A DNA stretch of 64,000 bases from Brevundimonas mediterranea (lineage in GTDB: Bacteria > Pseudomonadota > Alphaproteobacteria > Caulobacterales > Caulobacteraceae), in the NCBI RefSeq assembly GCF_011064825.1, contig NZ_CP048751.1, positions 744,001-808,000 on the forward strand, written 5' to 3'. Each line of letters starts with the position of its first letter. Position 1 is the stretch's first letter. The notes under the pieces were generated by a model. The model was given only the letters and a program-made list of their open reading frames with translations, searched no databases and was not told the DNA's origin. Made by a program: the position numbers and the translations under genes. Shown here one piece after another: positions 55,227-64,000 of this stretch.

Positions 55227-55267
55227 AACCCCGGCATGCTTCTATTCTTAGGACTGCCGGGGTTTTT
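55227..55267 (+). terminator. gap terminator that encloses the next gene's start codon
   Basis: A perfect 10-bp stem, AACCCCGGCA / TGCCGGGGTT, with an 18-base loop is followed by three more T residues (five Ts in all). It starts 12 bp after the gap stop. The ATG of the following membrane-protein gene (55236) begins at the last base of the left arm and otherwise lies in the loop. Confidence 0.8.
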
Positions 55268-55658
55268 ACTTTTCGCATGGCTTTCACTGCCTTGGTCGCT
55301 GCTCGCCATCGCCTTTTGGGGCGCTATGGTCTGGTTAGGACTGCGCAAGATTGAGCTTGGGCCGTTGACGGATGGAGCGTTCGTCATTCGAGGCTGCGCC
55401 GTCGCAGCATTGCTCTTCTTCGGAACAGCCATCCCTTTTTTGACTGGAAACTGGCCTGATCCAGTCGCCCCTTTTGCTTGGTTCGCCGTTCCTGTCCTTC
55501 TCACGGGACTCGCTATTTCGGCCTATCGCGATCATGCGAAAAGCGGCCGACATTTCATCGCAGTCGCCGCTCCGGTCGTCGCACTGCAAGTTCAACTGAT
55601 GATCCACGGCGCTCTGCTCTGGATCGGACACATCTTTTCTGGGGGCAGCCCGATATGA
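55236..55658 (+). CDS. unrecognised small membrane protein between gap and pgk
   Basis: A 140-residue, strongly hydrophobic product (begins [18 protein letters not shown]) with about four predicted helices and a polar HAKSGRHF loop. Codon use is less GC-biased than in its neighbours. The stop overlaps the pgk ATG by four bases (ATGA), which supports it being translated. Its start codon lies within the gap terminator hairpin, so expression may depend on read-through. No family recognised; possibly a later insertion into a gap-pgk operon. Confidence 0.6.
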   Translation: MLLFLGLPGFLLFAWLSLPWSLLAIAFWGAMVWLGLRKIELGPLTDGAFVIRGCAVAALLFFGTAIPFLTGNWPDPVAPFAWFAVPVLLTGLAISAYRDHAKSGRHFIAVAAPVVALQVQLMIHGALLWIGHIFSGGSPI

Positions 55659-56851
55659 CCTTCCGCACTCTCGACGACGCCAAGGATCTCGCCGGCAAGA
55701 CGGCCCTGGTCCGCGTGGACTTCAACGTCCCGATGGAGGACGGCAAGGTCACGGACGACACCCGTCTGCGGGTCGCCCTGCCGACGATCCAGCGGCTGCG
55801 TGACGCCGGCGCCAAGGTCGCCCTGCTGGCCCACTTCGACCGCCCCAAGGGCCAGCGCGTCCCGTCGATGAGCCTGAAGCCTGTCGTGGATGATTTGGAG
55901 AACCTGCTCGGCGCTCCCGTCCGCTTCGCCGACGACTGCATCGGTCCGGACGCCGTGGACGCCATCCGAGACCTGGACGCCGGCGGCGTGGTCCTGCTGG
56001 AGAACGTCCGCTTCCACGCGGCGGAAGAGGCCAATGACCCGGTCTTCGCCCAGAAGCTGGCCGATCTGGGCGACCTCTATGTCAACGACGCCTTCTCGGC
56101 CGCCCACCGCGCCCACGCCTCGACGGAAGGGATCGCGCACCACCTGCCCGCCTATGCCGGCGAATCCATGCGCCGCGAGTTGGACGCCCTGGACGCCGCC
56201 CTGGGCAATCCGCAGAAGCCGGTTCTGGGCATCGTCGGCGGCGCCAAGGTCTCGACCAAGCTGGACCTGCTGAAGAACCTGGTCGGCAAGCTGGACCGGC
56301 TGGCCATCGGCGGCGGCATGGCCAACACCTTCCTGTTCGCCCAGGGGATCGACATCGGCGGCTCGCTGGCTGAACGCGACATGGCCGACACGGCCCGCGA
56401 GATCATGGCCGAGGCCGAGGCGAAGGGCTGCAAACTGCTGCTGCCGGTCGATTTCGTGGTCGCGACCGAGGTCAAGCCCGGCGCCGCATCCCGCCCCGTC
56501 ATCGCCGGCGCCGCCCTGTCGGCCGACGACAAGATCCTCGACGCCGGCCCCGCCACGGTCGCGCGGCTGCTGGACGCCCTGACGGCTTCGAAGACCCTGA
56601 TCTGGAACGGCCCCCTGGGCGTGTTCGAGGTGCCGCCCTTCGACGCCGCCACCGTGACCGTCGCCCGCCATGCGGCCGCGCTGGCCAAGGCCGGTGTTCT
56701 GGTCGCCGTAGGCGGCGGCGGCGACACGGTCTCGGCCCTGAACCACGCCGGCGTATCGGACGACATGACCTTCGTCTCCACCGCCGGCGGCGCCTTCCTG
56801 GAATGGATGGAGGGCAAGCCCCTGCCCGGCGTCGAAGCCCTGCGCGTCTGA
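55655..56851 (+). CDS. pgk: phosphoglycerate kinase
   Basis: Makes ATP from 1,3-bisphosphoglycerate. The 398-residue protein has [56 protein letters not shown] and the nucleotide loop [12 protein letters not shown] at 55655 is chosen because homology starts at MTFRTLDD; the frame extends into the preceding gene. The usual second residue pattern and length are normal. Confidence 0.96.
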   Translation: MTFRTLDDAKDLAGKTALVRVDFNVPMEDGKVTDDTRLRVALPTIQRLRDAGAKVALLAHFDRPKGQRVPSMSLKPVVDDLENLLGAPVRFADDCIGPDAVDAIRDLDAGGVVLLENVRFHAAEEANDPVFAQKLADLGDLYVNDAFSAAHRAHASTEGIAHHLPAYAGESMRRELDALDAALGNPQKPVLGIVGGAKVSTKLDLLKNLVGKLDRLAIGGGMANTFLFAQGIDIGGSLAERDMADTAREIMAEAEAKGCKLLLPVDFVVATEVKPGAASRPVIAGAALSADDKILDAGPATVARLLDALTASKTLIWNGPLGVFEVPPFDAATVTVARHAAALAKAGVLVAVGGGGDTVSALNHAGVSDDMTFVSTAGGAFLEWMEGKPLPGVEALRV

Positions 56852-56860
56852 TCGGCGGCG

Positions 56861-56883
56861 GTGCAGGCGGATCACGCCTGCAC
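56861..56883. other. hairpin after pgk
   Basis: GTGCAGGCG-gatca-CGCCTGCAC, a perfect 9-bp stem 10 bp after the pgk stop, without a T run. It could be a weak terminator or a message-stabilising structure before fba. Confidence 0.45.
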
Positions 56884-56995
56884 TGCGGCTTTCTGAATTC
56901 GCGCTGAAACGGCTGTAACGCGGCGTGACTTCGTCACGCCTCGCCGCTAGTCTCTTGCCCAATCAAAAAAGACTATTCGGCTCAGGAGACTATCC

Positions 56996-58081
56996 ATGGC
57001 GCGCATCACGCTGCGACAGCTGCTCGACCACGCGGCAGAGAACGACTACGGCCTGCCGGCCTACAACATCAACAATATGGAACAGGGTCTGGCGATCATG
57101 GAGGCGGCCCACGAGGTCAACGCCCCCGTCATCATCCAGGCCTCGCGCGGCGCCCGGAACTACGCCAACGACGTGGTTCTGGCCAAGCTGATCGACGCCC
57201 TGGCCGAACTCTATCCCGACATCCCGGTCTGCATGCACCAGGACCACGGCAACGGCCCCGCCACCTGCGCCACCGCCATCCAGTACGGCTTCACCTCGGT
57301 GATGATGGACGGATCGCTGGAGGAGGACGCCAAGACCCCCGCCTCCTACGAATACAATGTCGAGGTCACGCGCCGCGTCACCGAAATGGCCCATGCCTGC
57401 GGCGTCTCGGTCGAGGGCGAACTGGGCGTGCTGGGCTCGCTGGAGACCGGCATGGGCGAGGCCGAGGACGGCCACGGCTTCGAGGGCAAGCTGGACCATT
57501 CGCAACTGCTGACCGATCCCGACCAGGCCGTCGATTTCGTCGCCGCCACCAAGGTCGACGCCCTGGCCATCGCCATGGGCACCAGCCACGGCGCCTACAA
57601 GTTCAGCAAGAAGCCGGACGGCGACATCCTGGCCATGAATGTGATCGAGGACATCCACCGCCGCCTGCCCAACACCCACCTGGTGATGCACGGCAGCTCG
57701 TCGGTGCCGCAGGACCTGCAGGACATTATCAACCAGTACGGCGGCGAAATGCCCCAGACTTGGGGCGTGCCGGTCGAGGAGATCCAGCGCGGCATCAAGC
57801 ACGGCGTGCGCAAGGTCAATATCGACACGGACAACCGCATGGCCATCACCGGCGCCATCCGTAAGGCCCTGATGGAGAATCCCCGGGAGTTCGATCCCCG
57901 CGCCTATCTGAAACCCGCCAAGGCGGCCATGAAGAAGCTCTGCATGGAGCGCTACCAGCAGTTCGGCTGCGAGGGCCAGGCCTCTCGGATCCGCCCCCTG
58001 TCCACCGCCCAGATGGCCCGCCGCTACGCCTCGGGCGACCTTGACCCGTCCTTCCGCGGCGCCGCCGTCAAGGCCGCCTGA
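56996..58081 (+). CDS. fba: fructose-bisphosphate aldolase, class II
   Basis: Zinc enzyme cleaving fructose-1,6-bisphosphate. The 361-residue chain matches the class IIB/Calvin-cycle subtype (TIGR01521): [19 protein letters not shown], metal and catalytic residues in [31 protein letters not shown] and [29 protein letters not shown] preceded by AGGAG. Its 144-bp upstream gap suggests a separate promoter from pgk. Confidence 0.95.
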   Translation: MARITLRQLLDHAAENDYGLPAYNINNMEQGLAIMEAAHEVNAPVIIQASRGARNYANDVVLAKLIDALAELYPDIPVCMHQDHGNGPATCATAIQYGFTSVMMDGSLEEDAKTPASYEYNVEVTRRVTEMAHACGVSVEGELGVLGSLETGMGEAEDGHGFEGKLDHSQLLTDPDQAVDFVAATKVDALAIAMGTSHGAYKFSKKPDGDILAMNVIEDIHRRLPNTHLVMHGSSSVPQDLQDIINQYGGEMPQTWGVPVEEIQRGIKHGVRKVNIDTDNRMAITGAIRKALMENPREFDPRAYLKPAKAAMKKLCMERYQQFGCEGQASRIRPLSTAQMARRYASGDLDPSFRGAAVKAA

Positions 58082-58085
58082 TCAA

Positions 58086-58724
58086 TCAGAACACCGGGTA
58101 GCGGCCGCTCAGTTCGCCGCGCACCTGGCGCAGGTCCCACTCTGCGCGGTCCAGCGCGTCGCGCGCCTCACGGGCGTTGCGACGCGCACTGCGGATTTCC
58201 CCGCGCACCTCGTCGATCCGGTCGCGAATTCGCTGTTTCTCGTCATCCGTCAGGCCGTCCGACCGGAGTTCGCGCTGCTTGGCGTCAAGCTTGTCCTCCC
58301 GGTCCTCGATGCGAGCCTCGGCGCTGCTCAGCGCGCTTTCGGCGCTTGCAACCGCCGCCTCGACCTCGTGCAGCCTGCGCCCGTCATTGTAGGCAGGCAG
58401 AAACTCCGCCTCCTCCTCGGGTCGGCAGACGCCGTAATAGGTGTTGCCCGCCCGCCCCTCGGTCCAGCCCCGCTGGAAGGTGCAATAGGTCCTGAGCCCG
58501 TCCTGGCGCGCCGATCCATAGGCCGCCGGATTGGGCCCCACCTGATATTTTTCGCAGGCCTTGGCATGATCGTCCAGCCGGCTCATCGGATAGCCTGCCG
58601 CCCCGTCGGCATAGCCCTTTTCACCCCAGGCGCCCGCCAGACATTCGTCCTTGCTCATGGTCGAGCAACTGCCCAGCAGCGCCGCTGCGGCGATCCCGCC
58701 GCCCGTGATCAGAAAACGCTTCAT
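58086..58724 (-). CDS. DUF2799 lipoprotein
   Basis: A 212-residue protein with a lipoprotein signal (lipobox LLGSC at residues 17-21). The CLAGAWGEKGYADGAAG and YCTFQRGWTEGRAGNTYYGVC segments match DUF2799, a family of cell-envelope lipoproteins of unknown role with paired cysteines. The C-terminal 100 residues are a long charged coiled coil (IEDREDKLDAKQREL onward). It converges on fba with a 4-bp gap. Confidence 0.85.
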   Translation of the reverse strand: MKRFLITGGGIAAAALLGSCSTMSKDECLAGAWGEKGYADGAAGYPMSRLDDHAKACEKYQVGPNPAAYGSARQDGLRTYCTFQRGWTEGRAGNTYYGVCRPEEEAEFLPAYNDGRRLHEVEAAVASAESALSSAEARIEDREDKLDAKQRELRSDGLTDDEKQRIRDRIDEVRGEIRSARRNAREARDALDRAEWDLRQVRGELSGRYPVF

Positions 58725-58806
58725 CGGATTCCCCTACGCCCCCAAGCTTCACTATCGACCGACGACGGGGCCTCGCGCAAGCCGCGCGCCGTGCTAGGGA
58801 GCCCCG

Positions 58807-59826
58807 GTGTCCGACCCTGATCTGATCGACGAAGAAGACCTGTCACCGCCCCTCGCCCCCGCCGAGGTGCTGGAGGCCCGCCTCGATGCGCCCGGGGTTC
58901 GCCTGGACAAGGCCCTGGCCGAGGCCTTCCCGACCCTGTCGCGCGCCCGGCTCCAGGCCCTGCTCGCGGAAGGCGCCGTCCGTCGCGACGGCCTGGTCCT
59001 GACCGCCGGCTCCGCCAAGGCCCAGCCCGGCCTCTATGTCGTCGCCCTGCCGCCCGTCGCCCCGGCCACGCCTCAGCCCGAAGCCATCCCCCTGACCGTC
59101 CTCTACGAGGACGCGGATCTGATCGTCATCGACAAGCCCGCCGGCATGGCCGCCCACCCGGCGCCGGGCTGCGAGACAGGCACCCTGGTCAACGCCCTCC
59201 TGGCCCACTGCGGCGACAGCCTGTCGGGCATCGGCGGCGTCGCCCGCCCCGGCATCGTCCATCGCCTGGACAAGGACACCTCCGGCGTCATGGTCGCCGC
59301 CAAGACCGACCGCGCCCATCAGGGCCTGTCCGCCCTGTTCGCGACCCACGACATCGAACGCACCTATATCGCCCTGACGCGCGGCGCCCCGTCTCCGTCC
59401 AGAGGCCGGATCGAAACCCGCATCGGACGCTCGACGGGCGACCGCAAGAAGATAGCCGTGCTGAAGGCTGGAGGACGCGAGGCGATCACCGACTATGTCG
59501 TCCAGGCGATCTTCGGCGAACCGGCCAAAGCGAGCGGCGCGCCCCTCGCCGCCCGCGTCGCCTGCACCCTGCACACCGGCCGCACGCACCAGATCCGCGT
59601 CCACCTGTCGTCCAAGGGTTCCCCCATACTTGGAGACGCGACCTATGGCTCGGGCAGCCCCGCCGCCGCCGTCCGGGCTGTGGTCGCCGAGGCCGGCCTG
59701 GCCCGCCAGGCCCTGCACGCGGCTGTCCTGGGCTTCGTTCATCCGGTCACCGGCGAAACCCTCCGCTTCGAGACCCCGCCTCCCGCCGACATGGTGCGGC
59801 TCGAAGCCCTTCTCTCCGACCTCTGA
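58807..59826 (+). CDS. RluA-family 23S rRNA pseudouridine synthase (RluD-like)
   Basis: Converts uridines to pseudouridine in RNA. The 339-residue protein starts with an S4 RNA-binding domain (RLDKALAEAFPTLSRARLQALL) followed by the catalytic domain with DLIVIDKPAGMAAHPAPG and the active-site HRLDKDTSGVMV. The domain order fits RluC/RluD, and RluD (helix 69) is the more likely. In many alphaproteobacteria this gene directly precedes rpoH, as it nearly does here. GTG start. Confidence 0.88.
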   Translation: MSDPDLIDEEDLSPPLAPAEVLEARLDAPGVRLDKALAEAFPTLSRARLQALLAEGAVRRDGLVLTAGSAKAQPGLYVVALPPVAPATPQPEAIPLTVLYEDADLIVIDKPAGMAAHPAPGCETGTLVNALLAHCGDSLSGIGGVARPGIVHRLDKDTSGVMVAAKTDRAHQGLSALFATHDIERTYIALTRGAPSPSRGRIETRIGRSTGDRKKIAVLKAGGREAITDYVVQAIFGEPAKASGAPLAARVACTLHTGRTHQIRVHLSSKGSPILGDATYGSGSPAAAVRAVVAEAGLARQALHAAVLGFVHPVTGETLRFETPPPADMVRLEALLSDL

Positions 59827-59833
59827 GGCCCCC

Positions 59834-60139
59834 ATGCTCGACCCGGACATCCGCGACAACGCCGAGCTCAACCGTTACGAACTGCCCGTCGATGGCGAGG
59901 TGGCGGTCGTCACCTACAACCTGTCTCCGCCGAACCTGATGATCACGGAGACCCTGGTCCCCGAACGTCTTGAGGGCCAGGGCATCGCCAGCCGCCTGGC
60001 GAAACACGTCCTCGCCGACGCCAGGGCCCGCGACCTGCTCATCCTGCCGGTCTGCCCCTTCTTCTCCGCCTATCTTCAGAAACATCCCGAATACGCGGAC
60101 GTCGTCCATCCAACCTATCGAGGCTTGCTGGGAATTTGA
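59834..60139 (+). CDS. small GNAT-type acetyltransferase (YjdJ-like)
   Basis: A 101-residue protein, half the length of classical GNATs, as in the YjdJ/GTLF3B subgroup. The acetyl-CoA loop is visible in LVPERLEGQGIASRLAKHVL and the C-terminal CPFFSAYLQKHPEY is characteristic. It is 7 bp downstream of the RluD-like gene and probably co-transcribed. Substrate is unknown. Confidence 0.8.
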   Translation: MLDPDIRDNAELNRYELPVDGEVAVVTYNLSPPNLMITETLVPERLEGQGIASRLAKHVLADARARDLLILPVCPFFSAYLQKHPEYADVVHPTYRGLLGI

Positions 60140-60179
60140 GGCCGTGTGGCCGAGCCAGACTGCACCCGACAAGTCCGTC

Positions 60180-60208
60180 TTGAATTGAAACTGACTTCGG
60201 TTTATACA
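60180..60208 (+). promoter_or_regulatory. probable rpoH promoter
   Basis: TTGAAT (60180-60185), 17 bp, TATACA (60203-60208), in the 242-bp gap before rpoH. The leading CTTGAA also resembles a heat-shock sigma-factor -35, and rpoH autoregulation is known in Caulobacter, but no matching -10 is clear. Confidence 0.45.
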
Positions 60209-60241
60209 GGCCTCTGGCCGGCACGAGTGGCGCCCGGGCCA

Positions 60242-60263
60242 CGGTCACGCTTTCGTGTGACCG
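60242..60263 (+). other. hairpin in the rpoH leader
   Basis: CGGTCACGC-tttc-GTGTGACCG forms a 9-bp stem with one G-T pair, about 120 bp before the rpoH start. It lies in the probable 5' untranslated RNA and could affect rpoH translation, as RNA structure does for rpoH in other bacteria. Confidence 0.4.
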
Positions 60264-60381
60264 CCCGCCCCTAAAAACGGCGGCAACCCATCGCTACTTC
60301 ATCGGTTGAGGGGTGAGACGTCGGCGCACATGGGTGGCCGATGTCGAAGCGCCCGCTCGTTTTGACGGTCGGAGGGACCAT

Positions 60382-61269
60382 ATGGCTGCCAATAGTACGC
60401 TCGCGGTGATGTCGCCTGAACAAGGCCTGTCGCGTTATCTGACGGAAATCCGCAAATTCCCGATGCTGACCAAGGACGAGGAGTTCATGCTCGCCAAGCG
60501 TTGGTCGGAACACCAGGATCCCGAAGCCGCCCACCGTCTCGTGACCTCGCACCTTCGTCTCGTGGCCAAGATCGCCATGGGGTATCGCGGCTACGGCCTG
60601 CCGATCGGCGAAGTGATTTCCGAGGGCAATGTCGGCCTGATGCAGGCCGTCAAGAAATTCGACCCGGACAAGGGCTTCCGCCTGGCCACCTACGCCATGT
60701 GGTGGATCCGCGCCTCGATCCAGGAATACATCCTGCGCAGCTGGTCGCTGGTGAAGATGGGCACCACCGCCGCCCAGAAGAAGCTGTTCTTCAACCTGCG
60801 CAAGGCCAAGAGCCAGATCTCGGCCTTCGAGGAAGGCGACCTGCACCCCGAACACCTCGCCGCCATCGCCACCAAACTGGGCGTCAGCGAGGAAGAGGTC
60901 ACCAATATGAACCGCCGTCTCGGCGGCGACGCCTCGCTGAATGCGCCGCTGCGCGCCGACGGCGAAAGCGAATGGCAGGACTGGCTGGCGGACGACACGG
61001 CCGTCTCCCAGGAGACCCAGCTGGCCGACGACGAGGAAAAGGGCATCCGCATGAGCCTCCTGCAAGAGGCCATGGAAGAGCTGACGGACCGCGAGAAACA
61101 CATTCTGACGGAACGCCGCCTCAAGGACGATCCCGTCACTCTGGAAGAACTGGCCGGCCAGTACGGCGTCTCGCGCGAGCGCGTCCGTCAGATCGAGGTC
61201 CGCGCTTTCGAGAAGCTGCAGAAAGCCATGCGCGCCGCCGCCGAGGAACGGAACCTGGTCGACGCCTGA
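60382..61269 (+). CDS. rpoH: RNA polymerase heat-shock sigma factor, RpoH (sigma-32)
   Basis: Directs transcription of heat-shock genes. The 295-residue protein has region 2 (LRLVAKIAMGYRGYGLPIGEVI, FRLATYAMWWIRASIQEYI), the RpoH box QKKLFFNLRKAKSQI, and region 4 helix-turn-helix LEELAGQYGVSRERVRQIE. Start at 60382 has GGAGG upstream; the frame extends to 60313 but homology begins at MAANSTLAVMSPEQGLSRY, split at the family start. Confidence 0.95.
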   Translation: MAANSTLAVMSPEQGLSRYLTEIRKFPMLTKDEEFMLAKRWSEHQDPEAAHRLVTSHLRLVAKIAMGYRGYGLPIGEVISEGNVGLMQAVKKFDPDKGFRLATYAMWWIRASIQEYILRSWSLVKMGTTAAQKKLFFNLRKAKSQISAFEEGDLHPEHLAAIATKLGVSEEEVTNMNRRLGGDASLNAPLRADGESEWQDWLADDTAVSQETQLADDEEKGIRMSLLQEAMEELTDREKHILTERRLKDDPVTLEELAGQYGVSRERVRQIEVRAFEKLQKAMRAAAEERNLVDA

Positions 61270-61279
61270 CACACGGCTG

Positions 61280-61312
61280 TCGCGCCTCCCGCTCAAGCGG
61301 CGGGGGGCGCGA
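61280..61312 (+). terminator. probable rpoH terminator
   Basis: TCGCGCC (61280-61286) pairs with GGCGCGA (61306-61312), with more GC pairs inside closing on TCAA. It is followed by TAGGGTTT, a weak T run. It lies between convergent genes. Confidence 0.5.
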
Positions 61313-61321
61313 TAGGGTTTC

Positions 61322-62125
61322 TCAGGATGCTCGCGCCATCTGCGCCGGCGCCGGCTGAACCAGGGCCATGATCGCCCCGATGGGCTGGGCCAGACCGCCC
61401 TTTGTGACGGCGCCGGCGCCCATGAAGGCTTCCAGCCCGCCCGCTGCGATCGCCAGCTTGGCGTCGCCGGTCTTGACCGCCACGGTCTTCAGCGTCTGGG
61501 CCTGTTGGCGAATGGCGCGCATGGCCTGAGCCGGGTCCTGATCAAACTGGCTCATCGCCGCCACCAGGATGCGCAGCGCCTGATCCTTGACGTCGACAGG
61601 CCCGTCTGTCGATCCGTCGGCCCGGCGCTTGCGTGCGCCTGAATATTCGCCCGAGTTGAACCGGCGCCGATCCGGCCCGACATAGCCGACCGCCTCGACC
61701 CAGGGCCGTGACTTCAATGCGACGTTCTCGACCCGTTTGAACAGGTCGCCGGTCGTATAGGGTTTGCGCAGAAACTCATGCACCCCGGCGTCGCGCGCGC
61801 CCTTGATGGCGGCGGCGGTCGCCTCACCCGTCACCATGATGACCGGCGCCATACGGCAGCTCATCGACGACCGACGCACGCGCCGCGTCAGGGTTTCCCC
61901 ATTCAAGGCCTCGCCCGAACGTTCGGTGAAGATGACGCCCGGCTCGACGTCGCGCAGCAGCTCCAACGCCCGTTCTTCATCGCTCTCGGTATAGACCTCG
62001 CGCGCGCCCAGCCCCTTCATGATGTCGGACAGCAACCGCGCCGACGCCGCGTTCGGTTCGACGATCACGATCCGCCGCACAGCGGGTTCGAGACGGCTCA
62101 GGGTTCTGGCGTCGGCGGTGAACAA
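61322..62125 (-). CDS. response-regulator-like protein with Glu at the phosphorylation site
   Basis: A 267-residue protein. The first 135 residues are a receiver domain (RRIVIVEPNAASARLLSDIM, then VIFTERSGE, IMVTGEA and FLRKPYTTGDLF). The conserved switch Thr99 and Lys121 are present. The residue aligned with the phospho-accepting Asp is Glu68, and the usual acidic pair is Glu23-Pro. It may therefore be a permanently active-like pseudo-receiver. The C-terminal region (about 170-267) is helical with no DNA-binding motif, so it probably acts by protein contact. Function is unknown. Confidence 0.78.
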   Translation of the reverse strand: MFTADARTLSRLEPAVRRIVIVEPNAASARLLSDIMKGLGAREVYTESDEERALELLRDVEPGVIFTERSGEALNGETLTRRVRRSSMSCRMAPVIMVTGEATAAAIKGARDAGVHEFLRKPYTTGDLFKRVENVALKSRPWVEAVGYVGPDRRRFNSGEYSGARKRRADGSTDGPVDVKDQALRILVAAMSQFDQDPAQAMRAIRQQAQTLKTVAVKTGDAKLAIAAGGLEAFMGAGAVTKGGLAQPIGAIMALVQPAPAQMARAS

Positions 62126-62199
62126 GGCTTCTGCTCCGGTTTCACCCGCAGGCTTACCGGTTGCTGGTTAAGGCCCGTTGAATCGGGGGTCGTTTGCCC

Positions 62200-63495
<1,296 letters not shown>

Positions 63496-63616
63496 AGTCC
63501 GTACTCCGCCTTAGCGTTCTCCTCGGAGAACACGTCAAAACCAGCTGGCGCCGCGTCATCGCGACGATCTGAATGCGGGCGCAGCCTATAGCGAGGGAAT
63601 CATCCGATGTCGTCCC

Positions 63617-63641
63617 GAACTGTCGTATTTTACGACAGTTC
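63617..63641. other. hairpin overlapping the serC stop codon
   Basis: GAACTGTCGTA-ttt-TACGACAGTTC, a perfect 11-bp inverted repeat, with the TAA stop of serC in its loop and right arm. There is no T run on the minus strand beyond it. It may be a message-end structure or a factor-dependent terminator. Confidence 0.5.
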
Positions 63642-64000
63642 CCCCACCGCCGTCTCGAACGCCCATTCCAGCCACGGCGTCGCATCGACCACGTCGGCGA
63701 CCTCGACCGTGCAGCCGCACCACAGCCTCAGTCCCGGCGGCGCATTGCGGTGGGGCTCCATGTCGAACACGGCCGCCTCGCCTTCCAGCAAGGCCTTGAA
63801 CCGCACGACGAAGGCCTTCTGCGCCTTGGCGTCCAGGGCCGCGATACGCGGGTCGGTGAATTTCAGACAGACCGAGGTGGTCGAGCGGATCTCGGGTCGT
63901 TCAGGTAGGAAATCGATCCAGTCGGTCCGCGCCACCCATTCGGCCAGGGCGGCGTAGTTGGCGTCCGTCCGCCGGATCAGTTCGCTCAAGCCGCCGATCC
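63630..64000 (-). CDS. serC: phosphoserine aminotransferase, C-terminal end (gene continues beyond window)
   Basis: The frame is open to the window edge. The 122 visible residues resemble the C-terminus of alphaproteobacterial-type SerC (TIGR01365): SELIRRTDANYAALAEWV, RSTTSVCLKFTDPRI and APPGLRLWCGCTVEVADV, ending WLEWAFETAVGELS. The enzyme makes phosphoserine from 3-phosphohydroxypyruvate. In relatives serC and serA lie next to purA; serA is not between them here. Confidence 0.78.
   Translation of the reverse strand, partial: IGGLSELIRRTDANYAALAEWVARTDWIDFLPERPEIRSTTSVCLKFTDPRIAALDAKAQKAFVVRFKALLEGEAAVFDMEPHRNAPPGLRLWCGCTVEVADVVDATPWLEWAFETAVGELS

Overview
The window is GC-rich (roughly two-thirds G+C by eye), densely coded chromosomal DNA from an alphaproteobacterium of the Caulobacteraceae, most likely Brevundimonas or a close relative. 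This rests on gene repertoire and protein style: tandem S46 dipeptidyl-peptidases, a TonB-receptor/GH13/GH97/GH15 starch locus, an amt plus TorF-porin pair, an RpoH gene with the alphaproteobacterial style, and GTG/TTG starts. No rRNA, tRNA, CRISPR array or phage was found. One insertion sequence is present.

Layout. 1-7 kb: housekeeping and small genes. These are a partial alpha/beta hydrolase, a YdcZ-type membrane protein, uvrC, a beta-carbonic anhydrase, a Phd/VapC-type toxin-antitoxin pair with a palindromic operator, pgsA (coupled to the toxin by an ATGA overlap), a retropepsin-like protease, a DUF1289 protein, an unrecognised 50-residue gene with its own terminator, and a crotonase-family enzyme. 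7-15 kb: a three-gene DevBCA/MacAB-type ABC exporter, then two S46 peptidases and an acetyltransferase separated by palindromic intergenic repeats. 15-26 kb: two drug-efflux systems back to back, TetR-EmrB-EmrA and an AcrAB-OprM-type RND operon. The RND operon has a divergent TetR gene whose 5' end looks frameshifted, and two 20-bp operator copies.

26-42 kb: a starch/maltodextrin utilisation locus. It holds a GluP-type sugar transporter, a TonB-dependent receptor cut in two by an 827-bp IS5-family element, a secreted GH13 amylase, a GH13 alpha-glucosidase, a LacI regulator, a GH97 alpha-glucosidase, a MalY-like transporter and a GH15 glucoamylase. Tandem TGCAAA motifs sit in front of three of its transcription units and probably bind the LacI protein. 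42-44 kb: TorF porin and ammonium transporter.

44-54 kb: one minus-strand branched-chain amino-acid operon, ilvD-ilvC-ilvB-ilvM-leuA-leuC-leuD-leuB. It is preceded by a 47-residue leader peptide packed with Val/Ile/Leu codons and a terminator hairpin, the layout of transcription attenuation. Its LeuA and its acetolactate synthase small subunit both lack the usual C-terminal regulatory region. 54-58 kb: glycolysis genes gap, pgk and fba, with a small membrane-protein gene wedged between gap and pgk. 58-64 kb: a DUF2799 lipoprotein, RluD, a small acetyltransferase, rpoH, a response regulator with Glu at the phosphorylation site, purA, and the 3' end of serC.

The most interesting points are the attenuated and apparently feedback-deregulated ilv-leu operon, the in-frame-repairable IS disruption of the starch receptor, the toxin-antitoxin pair coupled to pgsA, the gap terminator that contains the start codon of the next gene, and several small genes. 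No wholly new multi-gene system was identified with confidence.
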